A stretch of DNA of 64,000 nt. Source: Rotaria macrura. Its lineage: Eukaryota; Rotifera; Eurotatoria; Philodinida; Philodinidae. The position numbers and the translations under genes are program-made. Below the pieces are notes generated by a model. The model ran no database searches and was not told where the DNA came from. It was given only the letters and a program-made list of their open reading frames with translations. The stretch's first letter is position 1; each line of letters begins with the position of its first letter. Below, piece after piece: positions 23,908 to 35,800 of the stretch. The stretch is taken from contig OENT01000576.1 in the NCBI GenBank assembly GCA_900239685.1, positions 32,083 to 96,082 on the forward strand, in the 5' to 3' direction.

Positions 23908-25156
23908 GACTTGATATTTTTTTATTAAATCGTTGCTGTCTAGCTATTAACTGTGAATAATATGTTTGTTCTTTTTTGCAAACCTTACAAATTAAATATA
24001 TTGTGATAAAGACATAAGAATACGTAAGCTATATATAAGTTACCTTTTATCAGTAAAAGCAACCCCTAGACCACATATGACACGTAAAGATTGTCTCCTA
24101 TGCTTCTATATCTGTAACTACCATACAATATTTGAAAGAAAAACGGTTTTCAATAATTTCATTCTCAAAAGACTATGACTGAAATAGACTCGTTCTATTA
24201 GAATTATGTAATATTGCTACAATTTCATAGTAGCATAAGGATTGATACTTCCAAGTTTTTTTTCCATGATACGTTACATTTTGAAATGCTTTGTTTTTTT
24301 TTGAAGATGACTAAATTGTTTATTTTTCTTTTTTAGAAAATTATATCCATTCAATCCTGTGAACCATATAATCTCGAGTATAGATTATCTAGATCTAACA
24401 TGAGAATATTCAATGTGATAACTAACACTGACATATATTGTTTCAAGCAAATACTGTAACTCTTCGATCGAAAAATATTCAAAACTGTTATGATTCAACA
24501 ATCAATTGTATCGAATTTCGTGTACATGAGGAAAAACACGATAAACAAAAGATTCATATTCGAATACACATTGAACTGGTATCAGAGATGAATTCAGCTA
24601 TTAAACTAACAGCAAAAATTCTATGATTTAAAGAATATGCCTTTTGAATTTTTCTTTCTGTTGATACTTGTTTTGCTCTATCATTTAGATAGTATTTTTC
24701 TTATTCTTTCTCATTGATCTTTGTCGATAAGTGAACTTTTCGTTCAAATATACATTTAAAACATGGTCATGTTGACGATGAGCAGAAGGATTAAGCAAAA
24801 AATAATAAAATAGTTGAACCTAGGATAAAAAGTACTTCAATTTCTATTTCTACTTGTTGTCAATATACAGAAGATACTGTAAAGCACGTTGTCTTATTTT
24901 TGTTCTCTCGGTGAGAATGTTTCGGATGATAACAACACTTCATTGATACTACTGTTTTTTTTTAATATAAGTTACTAGACTATACTGAAGTAAATAAAGA
25001 AAAGAAAAATTATAGAATTCAAGGTAGAAAAACTATGTGTTACATTTATTTGGTTGGCTGTACTCGTTCGAAAAGGCAATCGAAAAGATAGATATATTTG
25101 TTTATTATTTCGGAACAAAGTGAAACAATTTTATTAGTCTCTTTGAATGATATTTC
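23908..25156. other. Intergenic between esterase and 7TM gene
   Basis: AT-rich sequence between divergent genes, so it should contain two promoters. A 62-codon open frame at 24438-24626 (+) has no recognisable motif. No RNA gene or repeat seen. Confidence 0.45.
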
Positions 25157-25951
25157 GTGCTAACAACAAATACAATGATGAATTTATTTGCGTACCCGTA
25201 TATAAACTATAAGCCCAATAAACTTGTTGCTATTTTATCTGCTGCAATAGTCAGTATTTCACTCATGGCTTGGTTTATTCAATCGATTCAAGGACGTTTT
25301 CGACCATTACGTTTAAGTTGTCTTCTTCTCGTATCACATTTGACTATTTTCATTGAATTAATTATTCGTGCAGCATACTCTAAAGATGAGCAAAATTCTA
25401 AAACTATTTTCATCGGTGTTAATAGTCTTTTTGCTACAGGTCAACGTATGATTATTGTTAGTAATTTCTTTTTCCTAATGGAAGTTCGCAATGAAAAGTC
25501 ACTTGTTTCACGTCTTATTCTTCTTGGTACCATCTTGTGTGTTATTACGTCTGGTCTTCTATTGGGACCAGTCAATTTGTCATCGTTCAATCCTGATAAA
25601 ATCAATGAAGTTTTTTTTTATCGAAAACTATCAACATCGATCTTACTCGCAGTAACTCTTCTCTTCTATGTTGTATGGTATTGGAGTAAAACAACAATAG
25701 ATATGACTAGTCGAGCATTTAGTTTGATTCTGATATCCAGCGTACTTTGTACTATTGTTGCCATGTTTAATCTAATACAATCGATAGTGGATTATAATGA
25801 ATATGTTAATAGTCATGAATATTGGTTCTATACTCTTCAAATGTTACCTATTATTCTTGCTCATATTACGTGGTCAATATTTCATCCGAATCGAAGTTTG
25901 ACATTAACCTCTACAGCAACTTCACAAACGAACACTGAAACATCGATCTAA
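25157..25951 (+). CDS. Seven-helix membrane protein, possibly RTA1-like
   Basis: A single-exon 264-residue protein with seven evenly spaced hydrophobic segments, at about 23-42, 53-73, 83-107, 117-135, 156-174, 185-207 and 222-241. Tails are short; the C-terminus is Ser/Thr-rich. The N-terminal YPYINYKPNK followed by helices, ELIIRAAY at the end of helix 2 and a long third helix recall the fungal RTA1 (lipid-translocating exporter-like) family, but the match is from memory and partial. No class-A GPCR hallmarks (DRY, NPxxY, paired Cys) are present. The start could be a later ATG in MMNLF. AATAAA is at 25999-26004. A divergent GPCR-like protein is the main alternative. Confidence 0.6.
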   Translation: MLTTNTMMNLFAYPYINYKPNKLVAILSAAIVSISLMAWFIQSIQGRFRPLRLSCLLLVSHLTIFIELIIRAAYSKDEQNSKTIFIGVNSLFATGQRMIIVSNFFFLMEVRNEKSLVSRLILLGTILCVITSGLLLGPVNLSSFNPDKINEVFFYRKLSTSILLAVTLLFYVVWYWSKTTIDMTSRAFSLILISSVLCTIVAMFNLIQSIVDYNEYVNSHEYWFYTLQMLPIILAHITWSIFHPNRSLTLTSTATSQTNTETSI

Positions 25952-27634
25952 AGATGAAAAAAACCAACACAATATAAAAACAAGACCCTTTAAAAAGAAA
26001 TAAAAGAATATCACTTCTTCACTAATCATATAGCAGTGATCAAGTTACTAACATTTTACTATTTTGAAATAAAATCAAGGTAAATAATTAATTATCTTGT
26101 TTGGTCAATATAACATGAAAACAGACTTGCGAAACTTGTTACATGAAACGTTTCATGACTTTAAGAATTATTTGACCTATTTTGTCCAATAATAGCAAGA
26201 CTTTATCCAATTATATAAATATATCAGCTTTATTTGAAAAAAAAACATAGTTCGTCGTAATACTTAAAGTGCTTGCTGGAAATCGAATAGGTTGTCTTGC
26301 AACTTTTAATCTGCATAGAAATCTTTATTTTTCAAAAAAGGTATTTATCTGAAAGTAAAATAGGAAAAAGAATTAGTGTTTTCTGTAAAATAAATCATCA
26401 ACTGACTTAAAAATTAGTTTCTTCTGTACATAAAATTTTGATTCACTATTGCTGACAATGAAAGATATAATTTCGTCAATTGAATAGTTAAGGGTACCCA
26501 TCAATTTCCATTAGTATCCTGCAACCTGGTCAGGTAGCCAGTACTAGAACAAATCCGAAGCATGGGTCAGGGTGCAAATTTGCGTGGTTGGATTGAGCAT
26601 CGAATATGACAAAAATCCTCCGGTTGGTTGCAGATTTAAGATCATATCCTGCACTCGACTCAATAGTGAAGCTAATCTCGATTTTTCAAAAAACTTGTAA
26701 TTTTTCAACTGGCTATTTATTTAAAAGTGTCGGATTAAAATCGGCTGAATCATTAGTGAATAACTAATTGTACTTGAGCACAAATCATAGGAGTGAAAAC
26801 GTAATATTGTTTTACTAAGAGTTTACAGATCCTGAGGCAATATATAACGAAGTAATTGAATATATAGAGATGAAAATGAACTATGGAAAAGATAGTTGTG
26901 TATTTCGATGTCATAGAAAACATTCATCTACTGTATGTATCCATGAGTGCAATGCTTGACAACAACACTAAATTATACTTTTTTAAATCAAGGAAAAGCT
27001 TTCAAGCTGTACTATGACTACAAATATTTGATGAATACGGATTAGTCCCGGGTGCAAAACATCACATCCGCGCAGGATACTCATTCCCACTTGAATTTTT
27101 ACTCTTACATTTAACTGTATTGTTAATGTTTTTAAAGAATTAGATAATGGTGTCCGGAGATCAATTTTACTGTCAAATGATGATTTTTTTTTCATGCTAA
27201 TAATTGTGCTTGGTGCCGTATCAGGAACTTTTTATTTGAGACTTCTCCGATGTTCGCATGGAAAAAAATGTTTGGTATTGATTTCGATTATAATGTTCGT
27301 CAATCTGAGTTGTAATCGAACTTTGTTTCGTTCACAATCAGAGCTTGTTTACTCGAACATGTTTTCTCTGAATCAATCGTACAGAATTCATTTCATCTTT
27401 GAAGTTCAATGAACATTCACCATTTTGATAATAGAATCACAAGTAGATTCGAATCAGAGATGCAAGACACGTAGTCCATTATAACATATTGATAGGGATT
27501 GTGGAGCCACGACGCAACTATTTTTCTAGATTACTCCTGGTTTTGTCTTATACTATGATTAAAACCACTCATTTATTCATCTGCGAGTGTTGTATGCTGT
27601 TTTCCATATAGAGGCGAGAAGATATTGATATTTT

Positions 27635-27742
27635 GTTGTTATTATATGGAATAATAACAACCGTTTCTATTAATTTTTTGCTATTGTTATAAATGACAAT
27701 AACTTGTTTCCGATAGTTATTTGTTATTTATAACAAATAACT
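27635..27742. repeat. Three consecutive TTGTTAT-based hairpins
   Basis: Stem 1 pairs GTTGTTATTAT (27635-27645) with ATAATAACAAC (27651-27661) around a 5-base loop. Stem 2, near 27682-27702, is a weaker TATTGT/ACAATA pair. Stem 3 pairs AGTTATTTGTTA (27715-27726) with TAACAAATAACT (27731-27742) around a 4-base loop. Stems 1 and 3 are perfect. The shared word suggests a common origin or a protein-binding role. Confidence 0.75.
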
Positions 27743-29942
27743 TTTCTTTCTGAAAATTCTACTCATTGTCTATCTTGGTTATATGAATATGAATCAGTAG
27801 TGTAGAAGTTGGAAATTAGATCTCAATACTACACTAACGAATTGGACTACAAAATAGTCAACGTATTTCGTTAATAAAAGAAAAACGTTGATGAAGAGAT
27901 AAAGATTAAAAGAATAGTCTATAGTGTAGCATTTATGCATTAGGATATTTTTTTAGTCATGATTATCAGCAACCTGTAATTTCTATAGGGTGTATATATA
28001 GTGTATCTATCTCGTTCAATTAATATGACATCAAAAATTTGTACCTATTACATTGGATGCTTGAATGAGAATTAAAAACGGTTCACTTTTCTTTCACTGA
28101 CGCAGCAGAAATCTAGCTCTCGTATAAACTGAAATTCGACTAAAGATAGTTCTCCGTGTGACATCACGAATGATTGTGAGCTCTATAAAAAGAAAATAAG
28201 AAAAAAAAATTTCATTTTGCACACCTCCATGAATACCAAACAGATTTAAATTCATTCACTTGCTCCTATATCGGTGATCACTAGCCACATTAGATATATT
28301 TTGGAAAGGATTCTTCATCTGAAAATGAATGTATATAATGTTCTAGTGTAGGAGTAATAGCATCGATGGCTTAGGGGGTAAAATGAACTGAACTTTCCCA
28401 ATCTCGTTAGATATTTTTTTCTTACCTAATTTAGCAACATGTTGAATCAACGAGGCAATTCAAAATAGACTAAGAGAAATACGTGTATTTCATCAACACG
28501 TAGAAGATAGAATCATTCATTAGCGCTATGTTCTTGATGATGAAGAAAGTATCATATTTGTAAAAATCAATTTCAATTAACTCTTGCCCATTTGAGCCTC
28601 TGCTGATTTCGATCAATTGCTCCACTATAGTCACTTGAAGTCGTTGCAATAATACGTAGTACAAAGTCGTTAGATATTGTATAAAAGACTAAGATGAATA
28701 CTCATAGACGATTGTAGAGTTTTAGGAAAAAATCGGATCATTATAGGTAAAATAATATCTACAGCTGTGTTATGAACGTAAACTTCATGTTTCTTGGTAG
28801 TATGCTATCTGAGAAAGCTGTTGGATTCGAATGAAACTTACCCGACTATTTAAAAATTTATCAAACTTGAAATATCCTTGATGGATAGAAAACGTAATGC
28901 TTATCAAAAAATGCCTCTGTTCATCATACAGTTTTCTGTATCTGTTTCGTTTCTTATATTTTCTCTGGACAGAAGTATATCTAATTGTAAAGTAAGTTCA
29001 TTTTGTAAGAAAGAATAAATTCATTGTTTTCTATAGAATTGATTATGATGATTTTTTCGTCATGATAGACTTAGAAACAGATAGAACGTTCATTTTTAAC
29101 TAATATTTTAATTATCGAGGAATAGAGTTACAACAATTAGGTAACCGAAACTTTGACGCTATTAGTATTAAAACAATTATCTTCTTAAATACGGTACTAA
29201 CTAATATCTCGGTCGAAGTTCTACTGTCGATATTGTTTTCTTGATACAATTTGGATAGCTCCTGATATTGCATTTTTTTTGAATCTTATAAATACTTTCT
29301 TGCGTAAAAATAAGATGATATCTGAGACTAATATCTATGCTTAATGAAATTTTCTATTTTTATCCTTTTTCAATATGATATATTCACACTAAGTTTAGAA
29401 TTTTATGATTAAGAAATCTATCCTAAACAGATATCATTTTCATTTAGTTCTGAAGTAAAATGTGCGGACAAAAGTACTGATTTACTCAGCAAAAAATCTC
29501 GTCACAGAGTAGAACGTAAACATTCGAAATGAAATCATTCAATAAGCTGTATTGTTTTGATTCTTCATCAAGATTCAGACTATGATCTGTAACAATTTTG
29601 AAATTTCTTAAATTCATCATAAAAGAAATTCACTAACAAATGCAGATGATCCAACAAAACCCTTGAAGCAATGCCATCGTCTCGAACGAAACATCGGAGA
29701 AGTACAGAAAGATAAGATTAGTTGCTAAAAGCAAAGCGTATTCAAGAAAGTGCATATTTTAGATACAAAAAATCTTAGCTAATGATTGATCAATACAAAA
29801 CTATTCTTCTGATCTAGTGACTACTCATCACGCTGTTATCTATGCATTTCATAAATATAGAATACGTGAAAAAATGGAACAGAAAAAAACATGAGAATCA
29901 AAATACAAATCATTCGAAGGTCGACGCCTGCGCATACATATA

Positions 29943-29964
29943 ATATATATATATATATATATAT
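29943..29964. repeat. (AT)11 microsatellite
   Basis: Eleven perfect AT units just upstream of the unrecognised six-exon gene that starts at 30028. Confidence 0.97.
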
Positions 29965-30027
29965 GATGCAAATATATGATTTGACATTTTTCCTCTTTCT
30001 TATTGTTTTTTTTTTGTTTAAATACTA

Positions 30028-32551
30028 ATGGAAGTAGCTTTATACAAAGAAGAAAAAGTAACAAATCATATGCTCAATATGTTCCATGAATATTGTCAAC
30101 AATGTATGTTACCTTTTCTACTTTTAAATTCTTAATTATTTTTTCTTTTTGTGTATTAGTCGATAATGATAATGTTGATTATGATTCTGTAGAAAAGTAC
30201 AATGAAGATAACATACATTTTTCTATAGTAAATATTCTATTTCATCAAGATGAATCGTCAAAAAAAATTATTGGTTATGATTGTATTTATCGATATGAAA
30301 ATCATAAAATTAAACTCATGCATTTCTTGTCAACTGGACTTTGGATAATTGTTCCTAATGAATTGAACAACGATAAATATCAATATTTAAACATTCTATT
30401 AGAAGATCTTAATAGAATTCGAAAACTTTCTCTTGATCAACAAATTGAACTAATTTTAAAAAGATTTGATCATCATTTTCATGGTTAGTAGAATTAATAT
30501 CATGTTTTCTATGATTATTTTCGATTCATTTGTTCAAGAAATACTTGTTGAAAATTTCATGTCTTTTCTATTGCGTATGATTTATATTCTAATTCTTACT
30601 TTTAGAATTGAATCATGTGAAAAAGCAACAAGATATAGAAAATAAAACGTCGACATTTTCATTATTCAAAGAAGATGATGACATTGGGAATTTGCGTCAT
30701 CGAAAATATGAATCACCATCGAATAAGAATAAATCTTCACCATCAACTATTCTCGAAGTTAATGATGAAAAAACCGACTTACTTTTACATCCATCAACAT
30801 CTAATAATCAACAGAAATTCAATGATATCATAATTCCAGTAAAATCCGAACGGATTCATCCAGAGAGTTCTTCTAGTTCCATGAATAGTGTCAAACATAC
30901 GCAGTAAGTTTTCCCATTTTCATGCAAATATCAAATATGTTGTAAAAAATAATGTGATATGCTTCGATTAACTTTGTTCTTTCTTAATAGAACTTTAGTT
31001 TTTTGCTACACAAAAGTGTAGTCTGCCTCACGACTCATATCGTGGATAAGTGTCTGTTGTGTGAGTTGTCGTACAATCTCTTTGCATTTATTTATTAGAT
31101 GAACGAATGAAAAGTGTATTAGTTACATTTTAATTTCGTTTCAAATTGTACTACTCACACCTTGCCTTTGTTCAAGTTGAATTCAGCAATTTAAATTTAA
31201 ATCTATGCAATTATACTATGATGAATGATAAATTAACTTTTGCGATTATATTTACATGAGTTATATAAGGGTGAAGAGTAAATTAGTATATTGAAGTCAA
31301 CGAGACGATTTTATGAGTTTTGAGTATTCATACTTTGATTTAGTTCGAACATTGGTTTATTTTACTGTGATATTTTCATCGAGCTCATTTCTATATTCAT
31401 AGATCAACAATAGAGTATGACTCGTTTACCCTGGGTATTATTACATAGGTGAGATCATGAATTTTATTTCACTGACTTTTATTAATTCATGAATGCTATC
31501 ATTACATTGAAAGTAGACAATTAATTACAACGAAAAAGTTAGAACTATAGGGGGAAAATTTTTTATTGAACTATATGATACTTAAATTACTCTATAGTTG
31601 TGGAGCTAAGAAATCTACCGTACATTATTATATTGCTTTGGTTCTTGAACTATTAACAATTTGTACACAGATATTTATTTCGATTTATTATTGAGAAGTG
31701 TAAATTTTAACTTAATAATCCTGATCCGACAGTCAATGTCTCTTATTAGGACTGAAACACGATGAATATAGTTGAACCCATGTTAGAAAAAAATTTCTTG
31801 ACCCTACCGATCAGACTGACTTGATCTCGACAGAAGTAATCATGGGTCATCTATGTTCGAGATGTAACTTTGACATTTTCTCAAAAGATCATCTATCGAT
31901 AGTCAATCTAAAGTGACTAGACATAATTTTTTTATGCAAACAAAGCATTTACTAGATTGCAGATGAATTTTTCATGTGAGAAAAATCAATCAACTATGTT
32001 TTGATATTCAATATTTGAAAAGGTTTTTTTCACCATTCGCTCCATCTATTCGTCGACGACGTATCATTCACTCAATGCTCATACATGTACAACTAAAGTA
32101 AAATATATGAACTACTCTTGGTAAATCTATGATTCTTTCCAAATTTTTATTTCTGCTAGAAAAAAATTATTCAAAAATATTATGGATACGTTGAAGTCTA
32201 GTTCAATAGAATCAACAATATACCAATTAGGTTTGGAATTTTTACGTCTCTACGATGGAAAATTTAACTATCCTGAAGGACATACAGTAACACGTTTTGT
32301 TATTTCCTTTTTTTTTGTATAAAAAATAATAAAATATATTTTACTAAATTTTAGTTCATCATTTCGTTTGACAAAAGAACTTGGTTCTTAACAATTGAGA
32401 ATATTAAATGTAATTATGTATTATGAAAACGATGTTTTGTTTTTTATTGTCTGATTTGTTTCTAGGCATTGAATGTCAATTGGGAGAACCTGAACCACAA
32501 TCTCTTTTGATACTTAAATATAAAAATAGATGTATCACTGCACAAGTTTAA
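30028..32551 (+). CDS. Unrecognised six-exon gene, 321 residues
   Basis: I do not recognise the family. Exons 30028-30103, 30160-30483, 30606-30903, 32160-32286, 32355-32409 and 32466-32551 all have GT..AG borders and join without a stop to 321 residues; AATAAA follows at 32620-32625. The start is the first ATG of the open frame. The N-terminal part (about 1-135) looks globular, with LMHFLSTGLWIIVPNE and a helical, charged tail. The middle (about 136-235) is low-complexity Ser/Asn/Lys and likely disordered. The C-terminal part (about 236-321) is again globular (YQLGLEFLRLYDGKF, FDKRTWFLTIEN, LILKYKNRCITAQV). No signal peptide or membrane helix. Intron 3 is 1,256 bp; the others are 56-122 bp. 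It converges on CFAP57, 285 bp away. The exon model is built by eye from splice signals alone. Confidence 0.7.
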
Positions 32552-32836
32552 TTGATTATGAATTAGTTTCGAACTAACATACTATACGAACATCGTTTCA
32601 TATCTCTTACTTTTTCGTGAATAAAAAGAAAATAGATACTAGATTCTGTGTTGTTGTATTTGTAACAATAGAATATTTTCATGATGTATCACTCTCGTTA
32701 CAAGATAATGAGTGTAATACGTATTATACTTTATTTTGTCACTTTCACTTGTCTATCTCTGTGCGTTCGTATCGATTGAAATCAATCTACTGTTAACAAT
32801 CGTAAGAAGTTGAACGATTGAGAATAATGATAAACT

Positions 32837-35800
32837 TCAGGATTTTTGACTTTTTATCAAGATTTCAGATAGTCTTGTATGCGATGAAATAATTCTTGGC
32901 CGATCTATTGATATCGACGAGTTCATATTAGATGTTAGTTCAATCTCACATCGGTCAGATTTTTTCCGTATATTGTCTTCAAAATTTTGAATAAAATCTC
33001 TCAATTGTTCGATACGTTTCTGTTGTTGACTTGTGATGGAATCCATTTCTGTTTGTTTTTGTTGAATATAATCTGAACCTTGCTCAAGTTTGAGTGCATG
33101 AAGAATGTCATTTGATGTTGTCGCATTCATTTTAACAGCAACATGTGATACAATATCCAAATCAGACAGTATGCGTTCGACTTCAACTACTTTTAAACAA
33201 TAAGATGAAATTTCACGCATCATACTTATTTGTTCCTATGAATAGATTTAAACTTTAATATTTGGATAAAATAACGATTGATCGAGCACACAAACTTGAA
33301 CACGTCGAATTTCTACGACTTTTTGTCTTTGCATATCGAGTGTTATTTTTGTTTGTAACCTTTGATTGGTTCGTTCAAAATATGCTCGTTGTCGTTCACA
33401 ATCAAATAAAGTGATTTGACGAAAATCCATATGTGTCTATTATTTGAATCATAAATAAATGATAATTATTTCTATGATCATGTATTATGTTTTCAAATAT
33501 TCTTCATCAAAATTTTCTCTGATATTTGAACATTTCTCTTCGATTTGTATACGCAATTTAATTTTCTTAAACCAATGCCTTGCGTGTTAGAAGAATAGTA
33601 ATGATGCATGGAACAAAATCTAATCATATGAAAATCGATGGCGGCAATACTATCAACTAGCGATAGTGGGGTTTACTTCTTATGTAAATTTGAGTAAACC
33701 GTACGAAAGTACTTTCATCTACTTGAAGAATTTATTTCACTATGTATGATAAATATTATATTCATGTATGGCAGAAACAGTTGCCCTCTATCAAACTGAA
33801 ATACCATACAGAAAACAAAAGCAAACAAGTTTTCGTTCTTAGGCGAGTTTCACATGGACTGATCGAATATACGTTGCAGAATTGATACGATGGAAGTTTG
33901 TCTCATCTGTAGAAAATGTTTATCTCTTGATCTATGTGTCATAGTTCAACAAAAAATTATTAGAATGACTTACATGAATTTGAAGAATATATTTTCCATA
34001 AACTTTTCTAATAACTTTAACTAATTGATTAGGTTGATCAATTAAATGGCAGCATAGTTTTAAATCTTCTTTTATGTTTGCAACAGTTTCATTTAGTTTA
34101 CGAATCTACAAGTAATGTTATAAATACGAAAGAACTCTCATTTCCGTTGTTCTCATTGAACAAACAAAGCTAAGACTTACAGCAATGGTTTCCGATTGAA
34201 GTTCTTTTTCTGTTGCTCTTAATCGTGCTTTGTAATCAGCTATTTTAATTGAATACTTTTCATTATTTTGACACAATAAATCATATTCATTGTCCATCTA
34301 AATCGGAAAGCAGATAAACTACTTTTTAAAAATAAAAAAATTTAATTTATGTATCAATATGATGATGGACATTATTATATTGTTCGATTAAACCTTGAAC
34401 TTCATGTTGTCGTGGACCGATTTCGTTTGTTAATTCTCGAATTTTATAATTAAAAACATAGGCAAATTTTTCTAATTCATCTTGTCGATTTTCCATTTCA
34501 TTCGTACGTTTTATCTGAGAAATCAAAACTATGAAATAATATCATAAAAATGATGAAATAAAAATCACACCTTTTCTTGAATGATAAAATTTCTTTGTTG
34601 AATTGTTTGCTTAGCTAACGATAAATCATTATCGATTAGTCGAATTCGATCAATAAGTTGACTTCGTTCGATTTCAAATTGTTTTATTTGTTCTTCGAAA
34701 CGATTTGATTCTTGCTCGAGTTGTTCAAGCTAAATAAAAACATATGTATGAATTAAGAACTATTCATTCAATAAGATAAACTATTCTAACTCTTATTTTG
34801 AGTAGAACTTGTTCATTTTCTAATTGTTCAATTTTATCTAATAGAACTTTTGATTTGTTAATGTAGCTTTCATCTAAAGTTGTTAATTCTGATTGAGCAA
34901 CTTCATCTAAGAAATAGTTCATATCTTCCAAATAATCAATACGTTCATTTAAATGAAAATTTTCCTAGAAAATAATACACACGTTTTGTTTTAATCTGGA
35001 TCAACTGATGGCAATGCTGTAGAACTTAGGAAATCGAAGAATAAAAACAAGAGTGCATAGTTAGGCTTTCGAATCGTAGAAAAAAATGTCGAAGGAAAGT
35101 TTTTCAGCGTGGGTGTTGGTCAAAATCTGTCGGTCTGAATGTAGATTAGAGTTAGAACACGATAAGTTTTAGAACGAGTGTTGTTGGTGTTTACGATATG
35201 TGATTATGGATTAAGTCGGTAGAAGAAGCGAACCTACATTTCTATTCACGCCATGAAATTTTGATTCCATTATTTATTCGGCTACACCATGAGTTTAATT
35301 AATTTTTGACTAACTTTGGATTGAACATTCATAGAAACCGTAGACTTTCACTGACCAAGAAAGAACCGTATAGTGCTACTGAAGGAATCAATCAGATGAT
35401 TGAATTAGCTCTTGATGAATGCTACGATCGGTTTCAAAGTTTTCAGTTGATTCGAGTTAGACTTTTAACATAAGGATGCCAGATTCTCGAACGGAAAGAT
35501 CTGAAAAGTTCTGTGTTGTTAATATCGACAGTGAAAAAACGTTTGTCTATTAGCGATCAATCTTAATCAAGAAAAAAATAACTTCAGAATTCTACTGTAC
35601 GAAAACTAAGAACTAGAACTCATTCGATTAGCCAACTGACAGTCAATAAAACTTTGATGTATCACGATGTACAATCGTTTTCATTCGCGAGCAGTAGAAG
35701 CAATACATTTGTATGGTACTCTTATCAATGATTATTCAACTTTTCATTCCGTTATCCACTGCTTTTCGACATGAATAGATATTTGATGATGATGTATGTG

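Larger units (their letters stand above)
25952..30027. other. Gene-poor 4-kb intergenic stretch
   Basis: AT-rich with no recognisable gene. A less AT-rich patch at about 26490-26660 and another at about 27040-27090 share a 13-base word in opposite orientation (12 of 13 match), possibly remnants of one repeat. A run of small hairpins lies at 27635-27742 and an AT microsatellite at 29943-29964. Short open frames here show no motif. Confidence 0.45.

Noticed and set aside
26490..27090. Possible transposon with inverted ends (ATTAGTATCCTGC at 26510 and GCAGGATACTCAT at 27072)
   Set aside because: Only 12 of 13 bases match and similarity does not extend, so the pair may be coincidence or two unrelated remnants.
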